64,000 bases of DNA from JBBRRP01 sp964609655 (GTDB lineage Bacteria; Myxococcota_A; Polyangia; Polyangiales; Polyangiaceae): NCBI GenBank assembly GCA_964609655.1, contig CAZSUA010000003.1:6103-70102 (forward strand), in the 5' to 3' direction. The position numbers and the translations under genes are program-made. This document shows, in pieces, positions 18,090 through 26,620 of this stretch. How positions within the stretch are numbered: the stretch's first letter is position 1; every line of letters begins with the position of its first letter. The notes under the pieces were generated by a model. That model did no database searches. It had not been told where the DNA came from and saw only the letters and a program-made list of their open reading frames with translations.

Positions 18090-18950
18090 CTAGGTTCCGC
18101 GTGTCAGTCGACGATAGGCGCGCGGTGTGTGACCCGTTAGCCGCAAGAAGACCTTGCCAAAGTAGCTTGGACCATCAAAGCCTGTGTCGAAAGCGATGTT
18201 GGTGATGGAGTGTTCGGTGCCAGCCAACAATTCCCGAGCGCGATCAATGCGCAGGCGATTCACGTACTCACCGACTGAAACTCCGAGTTCGGCTTTGAAG
18301 CGTTCACCTAGATAATTGGCAGAAAGCCCCGTTTCTTTGGCCAGATCCGCCATGCTGATCGGCTCTTCGGGGGAAGCATGCAAATAGGCCACGGCGGTCG
18401 CGATGGGTCCCGTCTTGAGCTGGGGATCGCCAGCTTGTGCCGCACGCTCAACGGTGAGTAGCACTTCTAGGGCCAGGCTTCGGCACAACAGACGATAGCC
18501 TGGGAGATGACGCTCAATCTCCCCACGCATGCGCTCGAGCAGCGAATGGACAGCGTGATCATGCGGCGGCTGTAGACTCACTTTGTGTTCGCGCTGGGCA
18601 CTCTGCGAGAAGAAGGGCGCAAGACCCGGCAAGCTCACAAACTGCCGCCAATCGTCGTCCAGAAAGAGCGCTGGCGTAAAAATGAAGTTGATAATTTCGA
18701 GAGAGCCACGGTCCACCTCATAACAATGTTCATCCCCTGGCTGCAGGATATAGAAATCTCCCACGATGATTGGATAGGGGCGTTCTCCAATGTGATGAAT
18801 GCCGCGACCCCGAAGCACGTAGACGAGCTCATAAAACCTGTGGGTATGCACCGTCATCGGTCCGCGCTGTGAACTTCTGAGAACCGCCAGCGGAAGTGCG
18901 GGATCCCGCTGAAGGGGTTCCATGGCAAGCGTGGGCATGAGCGTGGACAT
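18090..18950 (-). CDS. AraC-family transcriptional regulator
   Basis: This 286-aa regulator has a cupin-type sensor domain (HTHRFYELVYVLRGRG, then VGDFYILQPGDEHCY) and a C-terminal double helix-turn-helix (MADLAKETGLSANYLGERF and ITNIAFDTGFDGPSYFGKVF). It is divergent from the PhyH-type dioxygenase gene, with about 97 bases between starts, and convergent with rhaM-SDR. It is probably the local regulator of one or both, likely responding to a sugar. Confidence 0.88.
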   Translation of the reverse strand: MSTLMPTLAMEPLQRDPALPLAVLRSSQRGPMTVHTHRFYELVYVLRGRGIHHIGERPYPIIVGDFYILQPGDEHCYEVDRGSLEIINFIFTPALFLDDDWRQFVSLPGLAPFFSQSAQREHKVSLQPPHDHAVHSLLERMRGEIERHLPGYRLLCRSLALEVLLTVERAAQAGDPQLKTGPIATAVAYLHASPEEPISMADLAKETGLSANYLGERFKAELGVSVGEYVNRLRIDRARELLAGTEHSITNIAFDTGFDGPSYFGKVFLRLTGHTPRAYRRLTRGT

Positions 18951-19047
18951 ACAGGATCCGTGATATTTACCAAATATGCCGAGGACCGTGTGAGCAATTT
19001 GGCTTTGGGTGCGATATAGTTTCTGGAGTTCCTACCAGAGCCGTAAT

Positions 19048-19881
19048 ATGAACCAGCACCCTCCCGCTTTGAGACATTACGATCCAACGGACGTCCCAGG
19101 AATGATCCGAGGCCTGGAGGAAGACGGCTACATCGTCATTCCCGGCTTGATGTCTCCTGCGGAAGTCGTTGAGATGAAGACGCGTATCGATGAGCTGACC
19201 CCGTTTGGTTATGACCGCAAAACCGATACTCGAAGCGGCGTCGATCACCTAAAATGTGTCTTCAATCGGCACCCGTATTGGCTTCAGTTTATTGATCGCC
19301 CAGGTGCAATTGAGGCCGTGGAGGGTGTGTTGGGCACCGACGCGCATATCATCGGGCAAACTGCCTGGCGGACGTGGCCCGGCGCTGGAACTTGGGGCAT
19401 GCACATCGATCAGCAATTCTTTCCAGTTGCCGAAGACTTGCTGATCAGCGGTCAGGTGAAGCTACCGATCATGTTGGCGACCGGGCACTATTACCTCAAC
19501 GACATGACGCTCGACCTCTGCCCGACGTGGCTCGTCCCGGGTTCACACAAATCCGGACGTGCCCCACGCGCTACGGGAGGTGAAGTGGCTTACGGAGCGC
19601 CGAGCGACGCAGAGAGTGAATGGAACGGAGTGAAGGCGGTGCCGGTGTTGCTCCGCGCTGGTGACTTCATGCTTTTCCGTTCGGAGGTTTGGCATACCGG
19701 CTCCCAGAACACCACGAGCGATCAGGTCCGCTACATCCTGCAAGTGCACTATGGCCGGCGCATGATGGCGCAAAAATTTAGCCCGTATCTGGACTTTCAC
19801 TTTAACCAAGAAGTTTTGGCGGGGGCCACTCCGCGACAAAAGCGGATGCTCGGTGGTCACCGACCCAGTAATTACGACTGA
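19048..19881 (+). CDS. phytanoyl-CoA dioxygenase (PhyH) family oxygenase
   Basis: This protein of about 277 aa has the PhyH double-stranded beta-helix signature. The iron-binding HxD is in TWGMHIDQQF, the distal His is in EVWHTGSQN, and the 2-oxoglutarate Arg follows in DQVRYILQVHYG. Family members hydroxylate small molecules using Fe(II) and 2-oxoglutarate. It is transcribed divergently from an AraC regulator next to the rhamnose mutarotase/SDR pair, where such enzymes are often linked to sugar or glycoside metabolism. ATG 19048 is preferred; an in-frame start 39 bases earlier adds residues outside the family pattern. Confidence 0.85.
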   Translation: MNQHPPALRHYDPTDVPGMIRGLEEDGYIVIPGLMSPAEVVEMKTRIDELTPFGYDRKTDTRSGVDHLKCVFNRHPYWLQFIDRPGAIEAVEGVLGTDAHIIGQTAWRTWPGAGTWGMHIDQQFFPVAEDLLISGQVKLPIMLATGHYYLNDMTLDLCPTWLVPGSHKSGRAPRATGGEVAYGAPSDAESEWNGVKAVPVLLRAGDFMLFRSEVWHTGSQNTTSDQVRYILQVHYGRRMMAQKFSPYLDFHFNQEVLAGATPRQKRMLGGHRPSNYD

Positions 19882-20121
19882 GCCAAATTATCTGGCGGCG
19901 ATGCGGCTGTTCAACAATTTCACTAGGTCTGTAGCGCGCCACGGCACGGCCCATCGCGTCAATCGGTATCACATCCTCCTCGGCGAGCGCGATCGGTTAA
20001 GAAAGTCTGAAGTGCTACGGGGCTTCCTTCGAGGCAAGCACCGCCTTCATGATGATGAAGGGTGGATTTGGCAACGTGGCTCAAGCGCGCCTTACCAGCT
20101 CGATCCAGTCCATACCCGGCA

Positions 20122-22308
20122 TCATCCAGTTCGTCCCCTGCTCAGCATGGCGTTCTCCAAGTAACGCAACAAATCCGGCAAAACCTGCTCAATCAGAGCC
20201 CAGTCTGAAACCAATGCGGCTTCTTCAATACACACACCCCAATCAGTGATCTGAGGAAAACCAAAGGCCGACCCACTGCCACGCAACACGTGCGCCACCC
20301 GACGTACAGCGTCTAAGTCTCTGGTCGCAATACCGCGTTCAAGTTCTTGAGCACGCGTGAAGCAAGAATCGAGGTAGCGAGGAACCAAGTGTGCGACCTC
20401 TTCTGCGACCTCGAGCTCTAAATACCCCACCGCCGCCCCTTCCTCACTCTCGGCTACGTCCAACCAAGCACGCTGGGCTCGCGCACCGCCCGTCAGCTCA
20501 GGACGCGCTGCGAATCGCTTCACGCTGGCGATCAACCCTGCTCGCTTGATGGGCTTAGCCAGGTGACCATCGCAGCCGGCATCTAAGCACCGCGCCACTT
20601 CTTCGCGCATCGCGTGCGCCGTGACCGCCACGATTGGGACGCGCCCTCGCGCACCGTTTTGCTCTGCTTGGCGGATTGAACGCGTGGCTTCGTAACCGTC
20701 CATTCCTGGCATTTGAATGTCCATCAATACCAAATCGATGCCGCCTGCTGCGCAGCGCTCTATAGCGGCCTGGCCACTCTCGACACAGCTCACTTCAAAG
20801 GGCAGACCCTCCAACAATGCGGTCACCAATTCCCTGTTAATTGCAATATCATCCACCACGAGGATGCGCTGCCTTACAGCAGCGACTTCGGGCATACTGC
20901 TCCAACTCCCCACGGACACTTGATCGGGCTCTACAACACTCACCAAGACACCTGGCCTCTGACTGAGCCCAGACGCCTCAGGCAACCGTGCCGTGAACCT
21001 AAACACGGTGCCTTTTGCGAGTTCGCTCTCCACGGCAATTACCCCACCCATCAATTCGACCAATCCACGGCAAATCGTGAGCCCCAGCCCCGTCCCACCA
21101 TAGCGGCGTGTGATCGAGTTGTCCGCCTGGGTAAATGTGGCAAAAACCGCTTCGAGGCGATCACGTGCGATCCCGACGCCACTATCCGTCACCGCGAATT
21201 CGAGTGTCTCTGCGACGCCTTCACAGAGACGGACGCTCAGCACAATCTGGCCCCTTGGCGTGAACTTGAACGCGTTGTCCACCAGGTTGATCAAGACCTG
21301 GCGCAATCGAGAAGGATCACCGCGAACAACCAAGGGCACCGCGGGGTCGATCTCGCAGACCAGGATTACTCCCGTTTCCTTAGATCGCAGGGCCATCAGC
21401 GCCGAAATTCCATCTGTCAACGAGCGGACAGAGATCGCAGTAGCTTCCAGCTCGATTTTCCCGGCCTCAATCTTGGCAAGGTCGAGAACATCATTGATGA
21501 TCGTGAGGAGATGTTCGCCCGCCGCGCACATGTTATTCACGTACCTGCGCTGAGCTGGCGTGAGCGCTGTCTCTACCAAGAGTTCACCCATCCCAATGAT
21601 CGCATTCATGGGAGTCCGAATCTCATGGCTCAGGTTGGCTAAGAACTCGGACTTCGCCTGATTTGCGCGTTCCGCAGCTTGCGTTGCGGCAACCAAACGC
21701 TCTTCGGCCTGCTTACGCTCGGTGATGTCAGCGTGCGTCCCCACCACCCGCTCAGCGTTGCCACTGGCATCACGGCTGACCACCAGACCTCGGTCCAGGA
21801 TCCAGCGATAGCTTCCATCCTTGCAGAGAACACGGTGCTCATTCGAATAGATGGGGGTGATTCCGGCTAAATGGGGCTGCAGATCAGCCATCACCTGCGG
21901 CATGTCGTCGGGATGAACGCGACTGGACCACTCTGAAAGTGCGTCGCCCACTTCTTCCTCCGAGTAACCGAATATGGCTTTCCACTGCTTCGAGAAGAAC
22001 ACTCGGCTATCGCTTACGTTCCAATCCCACACCCCGTCGCCAGCGCCCTCGATCGCAAACTGCCAACGGCTGTCTTGCAATCGCCTTTCCGTTCCGACTG
22101 GGTCGAGTTCACTGGAGAGTGCCTGTAGCGCGTCGCGTTCCGCACGCACATGCCCGTGCAATATTTCGAGCTTGCGATACTCAATCTGCAATCGAGCCAG
22201 TTGCAGTTGAACCTCAGTGAGCGGAAGGCTAGAGCCATCTGGAAAGCAAGAATCTATGTTCGCCTCTGCTCGCGCTTGCAATTCCTGGTTGTCTCCTCCT
22301 TCAAGCAT
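20122..22308 (-). CDS. PAS hybrid histidine kinase with HPt domain
   Basis: This soluble multi-step kinase (about 728 aa) has an N-terminal coiled coil and a PAS domain with PAC tail (WDWNVSDSRVFF to THADITERKQAEE). HisKA follows with the phospho-His near 228 in NLSHEIRTPMN, then the ATPase domain (GGTGLGLTI). The receiver has its phospho-Asp near 529 in VLMDIQMPGMDG and a KPI lysine. The C-terminal HPt domain has its His near 672 in AHVLRGSGSAFGF. A complete phosphorelay in one chain (His-Asp-His) needs only a final response regulator, which is not adjacent. It lacks membrane helices, so it probably senses a cytoplasmic signal through PAS. Confidence 0.9.
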   Translation of the reverse strand: MLEGGDNQELQARAEANIDSCFPDGSSLPLTEVQLQLARLQIEYRKLEILHGHVRAERDALQALSSELDPVGTERRLQDSRWQFAIEGAGDGVWDWNVSDSRVFFSKQWKAIFGYSEEEVGDALSEWSSRVHPDDMPQVMADLQPHLAGITPIYSNEHRVLCKDGSYRWILDRGLVVSRDASGNAERVVGTHADITERKQAEERLVAATQAAERANQAKSEFLANLSHEIRTPMNAIIGMGELLVETALTPAQRRYVNNMCAAGEHLLTIINDVLDLAKIEAGKIELEATAISVRSLTDGISALMALRSKETGVILVCEIDPAVPLVVRGDPSRLRQVLINLVDNAFKFTPRGQIVLSVRLCEGVAETLEFAVTDSGVGIARDRLEAVFATFTQADNSITRRYGGTGLGLTICRGLVELMGGVIAVESELAKGTVFRFTARLPEASGLSQRPGVLVSVVEPDQVSVGSWSSMPEVAAVRQRILVVDDIAINRELVTALLEGLPFEVSCVESGQAAIERCAAGGIDLVLMDIQMPGMDGYEATRSIRQAEQNGARGRVPIVAVTAHAMREEVARCLDAGCDGHLAKPIKRAGLIASVKRFAARPELTGGARAQRAWLDVAESEEGAAVGYLELEVAEEVAHLVPRYLDSCFTRAQELERGIATRDLDAVRRVAHVLRGSGSAFGFPQITDWGVCIEEAALVSDWALIEQVLPDLLRYLENAMLSRGRTG

Positions 22309-22434
22309 CAAGCCTCCAGGGTCATACGGTTCAAGAAGTGAAGGATTAAGGGTTCACCGGAAAGGGCACTAAATTGGCGGGTAGCACCGCGCCGGCCTTC
22401 CTACAGCGGGTGTCGCAAGCTAGGGTCGCGGCCC

Positions 22435-23175
22435 ATGTCGGAGCCAGAAACAGCCTCCCAAGCGCGTCGGTCACACCCAAACTGGCATCAACCAACACTG
22501 CTGCACGGCAAGCACGGCATCCCGATGCGGCTGCACAACATCCTCAGCTACACAGCCACACTCGTGATCTTCCCGGTGGTGGCCGTGTTCTCTCACTCTG
22601 GCTCATTTGAGCGCCTGTTCGGACAACCGATCTTGGCACTCGCCACGCTGCTTTGGATGTTTCACTTCGCACGCCGCACTGCGGAGAGCGCCTGGCTCCA
22701 TCGCTATTCAAAGCCCCCCGCCCCCTATCTTGGCGTCCTTTTGGAGTACCTCTACTACTGGGGCCAGGGCAGCCTGATTGCTTACACTCTCTCCGCCCCT
22801 GACTATTCTGAACCCACCACCCCACAACTTGCTTTGGGCCTTCTACTGTTTGCACTCGCCGAATCCGGGAATGCTTGGAGTCATTTCAAACTGCACCGTC
22901 TGCGTGCGCCTGGGGAAACAGCGCATCGTATTCCACGTGGCGGACCCTTTGAGTGGGTGTCGTCTCCCCACTATCTCTTCGAGATCCTGGCGTGGTGGGG
23001 CTACGCACTGGCATTTCCTTGCGCACCGACCTTACTCTTCGCATCCTTCACAACAGTGATGCTGCTCAGCTGGGGGCGAGCTCGCCAGCGTTCGTACTTG
23101 CGCGAATTTGATGGGCAAGACGGGCGAGAACTCTATCCGCCCCAACGCCGAGCCGTCGTCCCCTGGGTGTTCTAA
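22435..23175 (+). CDS. membrane protein of steroid-5-alpha-reductase/ICMT-like type
   Basis: This 246-aa protein has about five to six membrane helices (from ILSYTATLVIFPVVAVF to LLFASFTTVMLLSW). Its C-terminal signature matches the steroid 5-alpha-reductase/isoprenylcysteine methyltransferase superfamily: PRGGPFEWVSSPHYLFEI, then an Arg-rich RARQRSYLREF before the final PQRRAVVPWVF. These membrane enzymes reduce enoyl or steroid double bonds or methylate prenyl groups. Reductase is the better guess from the HYLFEI motif. The real start could be the internal ATG at 22525. No functional partner is adjacent. Confidence 0.75.
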   Translation: MSEPETASQARRSHPNWHQPTLLHGKHGIPMRLHNILSYTATLVIFPVVAVFSHSGSFERLFGQPILALATLLWMFHFARRTAESAWLHRYSKPPAPYLGVLLEYLYYWGQGSLIAYTLSAPDYSEPTTPQLALGLLLFALAESGNAWSHFKLHRLRAPGETAHRIPRGGPFEWVSSPHYLFEILAWWGYALAFPCAPTLLFASFTTVMLLSWGRARQRSYLREFDGQDGRELYPPQRRAVVPWVF

Positions 23176-23354
23176 CCAAGATTACGGAACGGAGCGCGCT
23201 GGGTTTCCTTGAGAAATGACCGGTAAGACTTGGCTGGTCCATCATTTTAGCGCTCACTCCAAGAAGGCGCTCAGCTACGCTAACTCATGGGATCCCGGAG
23301 GTCCTGCACTCACGCCTTTCCGATCTTAGCCGTACGCACGCACTCATAGGAGGG

Positions 23355-23684
23355 ATGCTTGCTGCGGTGGCTGAATGGCCCAAGACTCGTTCGTGCCAAT
23401 CTACGGCAAATGTCCATCGCGATCTTCTGGAGGCAATTCGGGATGACTTTGCTAAGTACGCGGGCAATCGGGAGAAGATCGTCAAGGTGTTTGCGGCACT
23501 GCCGCGCCTTGTGGGGCGGAAGTTTCAACCCCGCAAGGTCGACTCCGAAGAGAAGACGCTACCCCTCAGAAATGCCTTCAGAATGTTGTCGCACGCATTG
23601 CGACTCCCATGCGCAGAACCTCTGCCAACGGTGTCCCCCTCGGAGCGGAAGTTGACGAGCAATATGAAAAAGTCTGCCTGCTAG
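23355..23684 (+). CDS. small hypothetical protein, doubtful
   Basis: A 109-codon frame starts with ATG directly after AGGAGGG, a spacing too short for normal initiation. The middle has plausible helical sequence (DLLEAIRDDFAKYAG, then REKIVKVFAALPRLVG), while the C-terminus looks random. I recognise no family. It may be a remnant of a longer gene. Confidence 0.25.
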   Translation: MLAAVAEWPKTRSCQSTANVHRDLLEAIRDDFAKYAGNREKIVKVFAALPRLVGRKFQPRKVDSEEKTLPLRNAFRMLSHALRLPCAEPLPTVSPSERKLTSNMKKSAC

Positions 23685-23836
23685 ATGCGGGGCTCTATTC
23701 CACCTTGAGCGGCCTTGACCCAAGCAGGCGAACGCCCGTGCGACGGCTCAGGAGGCCGATCAAGGAGCTTAGGGGCACCACCGTTACGATAGCGGTCGTT
23801 GTCGTGAAGGCAACGGTCACGCGCTCACTCCGCTCA

Positions 23837-23936
23837 NNNNNNNNNNNNNNNNNNNNNNNNNNNNNNNNNNNNNNNNNNNNNNNNNNNNNNNNNNNNNNNN
23901 NNNNNNNNNNNNNNNNNNNNNNNNNNNNNNNNNNNN
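23837..23936. other. assembly gap (100 N) inside a 9-bp tandem repeat
   Basis: One hundred N are flanked on both sides by copies of a nine-base unit of the type cgctcactc/cgctcaccc. The repeat evidently defeated assembly, so the number of units, and perhaps the gap length, is unknown. The round size suggests a scaffolding placeholder. Confidence 0.9.
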
Positions 23937-23963
23937 CGCTCACTCCGCTCACCCCGCTCACGC

Positions 23964-23995
23964 CCCGACGTGAGCGACCTTGAACTCGCGTCGGG
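23964..23995. terminator. possible terminator after ppa
   Basis: A seven-base stem (cccgacg at 23964-23970, cgtcggg at 23989-23995) with an inner complementary stretch lies 12 bases beyond the minus-strand pyrophosphatase stop. No T run follows, so the call is tentative. Confidence 0.35.
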
Positions 23996-24007
23996 CCCTC
24001 AGATTCT

Positions 24008-24547
24008 TCACGTGGACTTCGCGTTGCGTTCTCGCTCAATGCTCTCGAGGATGATGCTCTTAGCCCGCTCCACGTCGCCCCAGCCGAGCGCCTTCACCCA
24101 CTTCTTTTCTTCGAGGTCCTTATAATGTTCGAAGAAGTGCTCGATCTGTTTTACGGTGATGTCAGGGAGTTGAGTGTAGTTCAGCACCTGCTCGTAGCGT
24201 CGGGTGAGCCTGCTGACCGGTACGGCGATGATCTTCTCATCCACGCCCGCTTCATCTTGCATCAGAAGCACGCCGATGGGGCGGACCGCCATAACGGCAC
24301 CCGGCACGATAGCGCGCTGGTTCGCGATCAGCACATCCAGCGGATCACCGTCGCCCGAAAGGGTGTGCGGAATGAACCCGTAGTTGCCAGGATAGCGCAT
24401 TGAGGTGTAGAGAAATCGGTCCACCACGAGCGTGCCGGACTTTTTGTCCATTTCGTATTTGATGGGTTCACCACCCACCGGGACTTCGACTATCGCATTC
24501 ACTTCATTCGGGGGATCGTTTCCCACGGAAACTGCTTCAACTAACAA
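24008..24547 (-). CDS. ppa: inorganic pyrophosphatase (family I)
   Basis: This 179-aa enzyme hydrolyses pyrophosphate to phosphate in the cytoplasm, pulling biosynthetic reactions forward. The family I signature DGDPLD is at residues 66-71, after the conserved RYPGNYGFIPHT. Length and motifs are typical of bacterial hexameric enzymes. The start is a TTG at 24547, supported by AAGGAG six bases upstream. It lies 70 bases downstream of the membrane protein gene on the same strand. Confidence 0.95.
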   Translation of the reverse strand: MLVEAVSVGNDPPNEVNAIVEVPVGGEPIKYEMDKKSGTLVVDRFLYTSMRYPGNYGFIPHTLSGDGDPLDVLIANQRAIVPGAVMAVRPIGVLLMQDEAGVDEKIIAVPVSRLTRRYEQVLNYTQLPDITVKQIEHFFEHYKDLEEKKWVKALGWGDVERAKSIILESIERERNAKST

Positions 24548-24617
24548 AATAGGCTCCTTCGATTCGTCCGCGCCTCATAGCACACGTCCGGGCGATCCAC
24601 GCTCTCGGCGTGTGCGT

Positions 24618-25325
24618 TCACAGGCGTTCGAAATCAACCACGCCCTGCAAGGTAGGCGGCAGGTTGTCAAAGGCCTGCTGAAGCCCATTGCGGTCGAGGT
24701 TGGCCTGTGCGCCCACCACGAACACGAACTCACGTTTGCTGAACCTGGACTGTTCCCCCAGGATGCGACAGCCTGCTCCCGCGATCAGCGCACGGTAGGC
24801 GCGCGTAGCATCCTGAAAGGTCTCTTCCCCCACCCCGGACACTCGGATGACGCCGACCACACGCCGTTCTAAGAAGTAGATGAGAATCCAGCCGACCACC
24901 GTCGCTAGGATCGCCACCACGAAGATTTTCAGGCCGCAGCAGAGGCCCACCACCGTCACCAGGATGACCCGGCCTGTTTCCTTGGCTTCGCCGACGAGCG
25001 TCCTGAAGCGAACCAAGCCACCGATCCCGAAGATCACGAAGGCCATCGCCGGCTGAACTTGCACGATCAATGCAACAAGGGCTGCAACCACCGAGTACAT
25101 GAGCACGGCCTTGGGTTGTTCGAAGCTCTCCAGTGACCGTCCGTGACGCCGGGCGCTCGGGTGATAGGCGATGGTAGCCCCCAAGGCGAGCGCCAAGAGC
25201 AGCACCACCAGCATGTCGAGCAAGAGCCACAGATTGCCGAAGGCCGCCCAAGCCTTGGTCAAGTCCTCCAAACTCTCGACGGCCGACATGGTGGGTAGGT
25301 TCGGTGCATAGGCCCGCGTCGACAT
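24618..25325 (-). CDS. DUF4956/MgtC-like membrane protein
   Basis: This protein of about 235 aa has three to four membrane helices (LWLLLDMLVVLLLALALGA; LMYSVVAALVALIVQV; VILVTVVGLCCGLKIFVVAI). A conserved hairpin between them, FGIGGLVRFRTLVGEAKETG, is the hallmark of DUF4956 and related MgtC-type proteins. The C-terminal 90 residues form a soluble ACT-like domain (VGVIRVSGVGEETFQD). The function is unknown; the family is associated with ion transport or polyphosphate proteins. ATG 25325 has GGAG just upstream; a TTG 39 bases earlier is less likely. Confidence 0.72.
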   Translation of the reverse strand: MSTRAYAPNLPTMSAVESLEDLTKAWAAFGNLWLLLDMLVVLLLALALGATIAYHPSARRHGRSLESFEQPKAVLMYSVVAALVALIVQVQPAMAFVIFGIGGLVRFRTLVGEAKETGRVILVTVVGLCCGLKIFVVAILATVVGWILIYFLERRVVGVIRVSGVGEETFQDATRAYRALIAGAGCRILGEQSRFSKREFVFVVGAQANLDRNGLQQAFDNLPPTLQGVVDFERL

Positions 25326-25400
25326 CAGCTCCGACTTAAGCACGCCCCGCGACCCTTGCGCCAACTCTCTGTCCCCTCCCCTCCTTCCCCGGCTAGGATT

Positions 25401-25421
25401 CGCTCATGACCCGAGTGAGCG
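25401..25421. terminator. short hairpin after ada
   Basis: Six-base arms (cgctca at 25401-25406, tgagcg at 25416-25421) flank a nine-base loop, ten bases past the minus-strand ada stop. No T run is present. Confidence 0.3.
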
Positions 25422-25430
25422 CTGCGCACC

Positions 25431-26528
25431 TCAAACGCGCCGATAGCCTTTTTTGAAGTTGCAGGGCGCGGCCGCAGCCTCGCGCTCCAGAAGTGCGCGT
25501 TTGCGTTCGATGCCCCAGCGATAGCCCGAGAGGTGGCCATCGGTTCGTACGACGCGATGGCAAGGTACGATCACTGCCACTGGGTTCGCGCCGCAGGCTT
25601 GGGCTACCGCACGAAACGCTTTGGGCTGGGAGATACGTTCCGCGATCTCCGCGTACGTGGCCGTCGTGCCAACTGGGACATTTCTGAGCGCCTGCCATAC
25701 CTTCTCTTGGAAGATCGTGCCGCGGATATCAAGCGGCAGAGTCGACGCGCTCGCTCGCGACTCAATGACCTTCACCACCTGTGCCACGAGCTGCCGCAAC
25801 TCCGCACCGCCCGGCTGAATGCTCGCCTTGGGGAAACGCCGACTCAGATCGGTGCTCAATCGCCCTGCCTGATCGCCGAGAAACACCGCACAGATCCCAC
25901 GCTGACTGGCCGCTACCAAAACGACGCCCAGCGAACAGTTAGCGGTCGCAAAGTGCAGCTCAGTCATCGCACCGCCGTTCTTATAGCTGCTTGGTTTCAT
26001 GCCCAACATACCTTTCGCCGTAGCGTAGAAGCGTCCACTCGAATTGAAGCCTGCGGCATACAGCGCTTCCGTCACACTTCGACTTTTGGGCAGCTGAGCT
26101 CGCAGTTCCGTTGCGCGCCACGCCACCGCATAACCGCGGGGAGTCAATCCAGTTTCAGCTTTGAAAACTCTCTGCAAGTGAAACGGACTTAATCCACACT
26201 TCTTAGCTAACGCTTTAAGAGTCTGCATTTCGCTACTCTGCTCGATAAACCGGCAGAGCTCGGCGAGCTTCACGCTCCGATCGCTGCGACTGACAACATC
26301 TTTAGGCTTACAACGTTTGCAGGCACGGAATCCCGATTTTTCAGCGACTTCTGCCGTTGAAAAGAATTCGACATTCGCCACATTGGGTAACCGAGAACGA
26401 CAGGAGGGTCGGCAGTACACACCCGTTGTCTTCACCGCGTAGACAAACTGACCGTCGGCCGTAGAGTCGCCGTCCACGACAGCCTCCCAGCGCGCATCCC
26501 GAACGGAACGAGGTGTTCTAACCGGCAC
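25431..26528 (-). CDS. ada: Ada: DNA alkylation repair methyltransferase and regulator
   Basis: This 365-aa protein has the full Ada layout. The N-terminal zinc domain has the methyl-phosphotriester acceptor Cys39 in VYCRPSCRSR and the second Cys pair FRACKRCKP. An AraC-type helix-turn-helix follows (LKALAKKCGLSPFHLQRVF). The C-terminal O6-alkylguanine transferase has its acceptor Cys323 in PCHRVV. Ada transfers methyl groups from DNA onto itself and, once methylated at the N-domain, activates repair genes including its own. The start is GTG at 26528. The C-terminus is about 30 residues longer than the usual end after the transferase helix. Confidence 0.93.
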   Translation of the reverse strand: MPVRTPRSVRDARWEAVVDGDSTADGQFVYAVKTTGVYCRPSCRSRLPNVANVEFFSTAEVAEKSGFRACKRCKPKDVVSRSDRSVKLAELCRFIEQSSEMQTLKALAKKCGLSPFHLQRVFKAETGLTPRGYAVAWRATELRAQLPKSRSVTEALYAAGFNSSGRFYATAKGMLGMKPSSYKNGGAMTELHFATANCSLGVVLVAASQRGICAVFLGDQAGRLSTDLSRRFPKASIQPGGAELRQLVAQVVKVIESRASASTLPLDIRGTIFQEKVWQALRNVPVGTTATYAEIAERISQPKAFRAVAQACGANPVAVIVPCHRVVRTDGHLSGYRWGIERKRALLEREAAAAPCNFKKGYRRV

Positions 26529-26620
26529 CGGATGAGACTACCCCCGAGCGAAGACGAAGACACCCCGGATCTTGCTCAGCAATTCAGGCTCCATTTCGTT
26601 CTTCAGAAGGATGCCCTAGC

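Larger units (their letters stand above)
23176..24007. other. gene-poor stretch with assembly gap
   Basis: This 832-base interval holds one doubtful small gene (23355-23684), a 100-N gap at 23837-23936 and a 9-bp tandem repeat at both gap edges. The rest has no coding sequence I can support and no structural RNA that I can see. Confidence 0.6.

Noticed and set aside
20713..21642. Long plus-strand open frame antisense to the hybrid kinase
   Set aside because: A His/Arg/Asn-rich shadow of the kinase codons with no protein family features.
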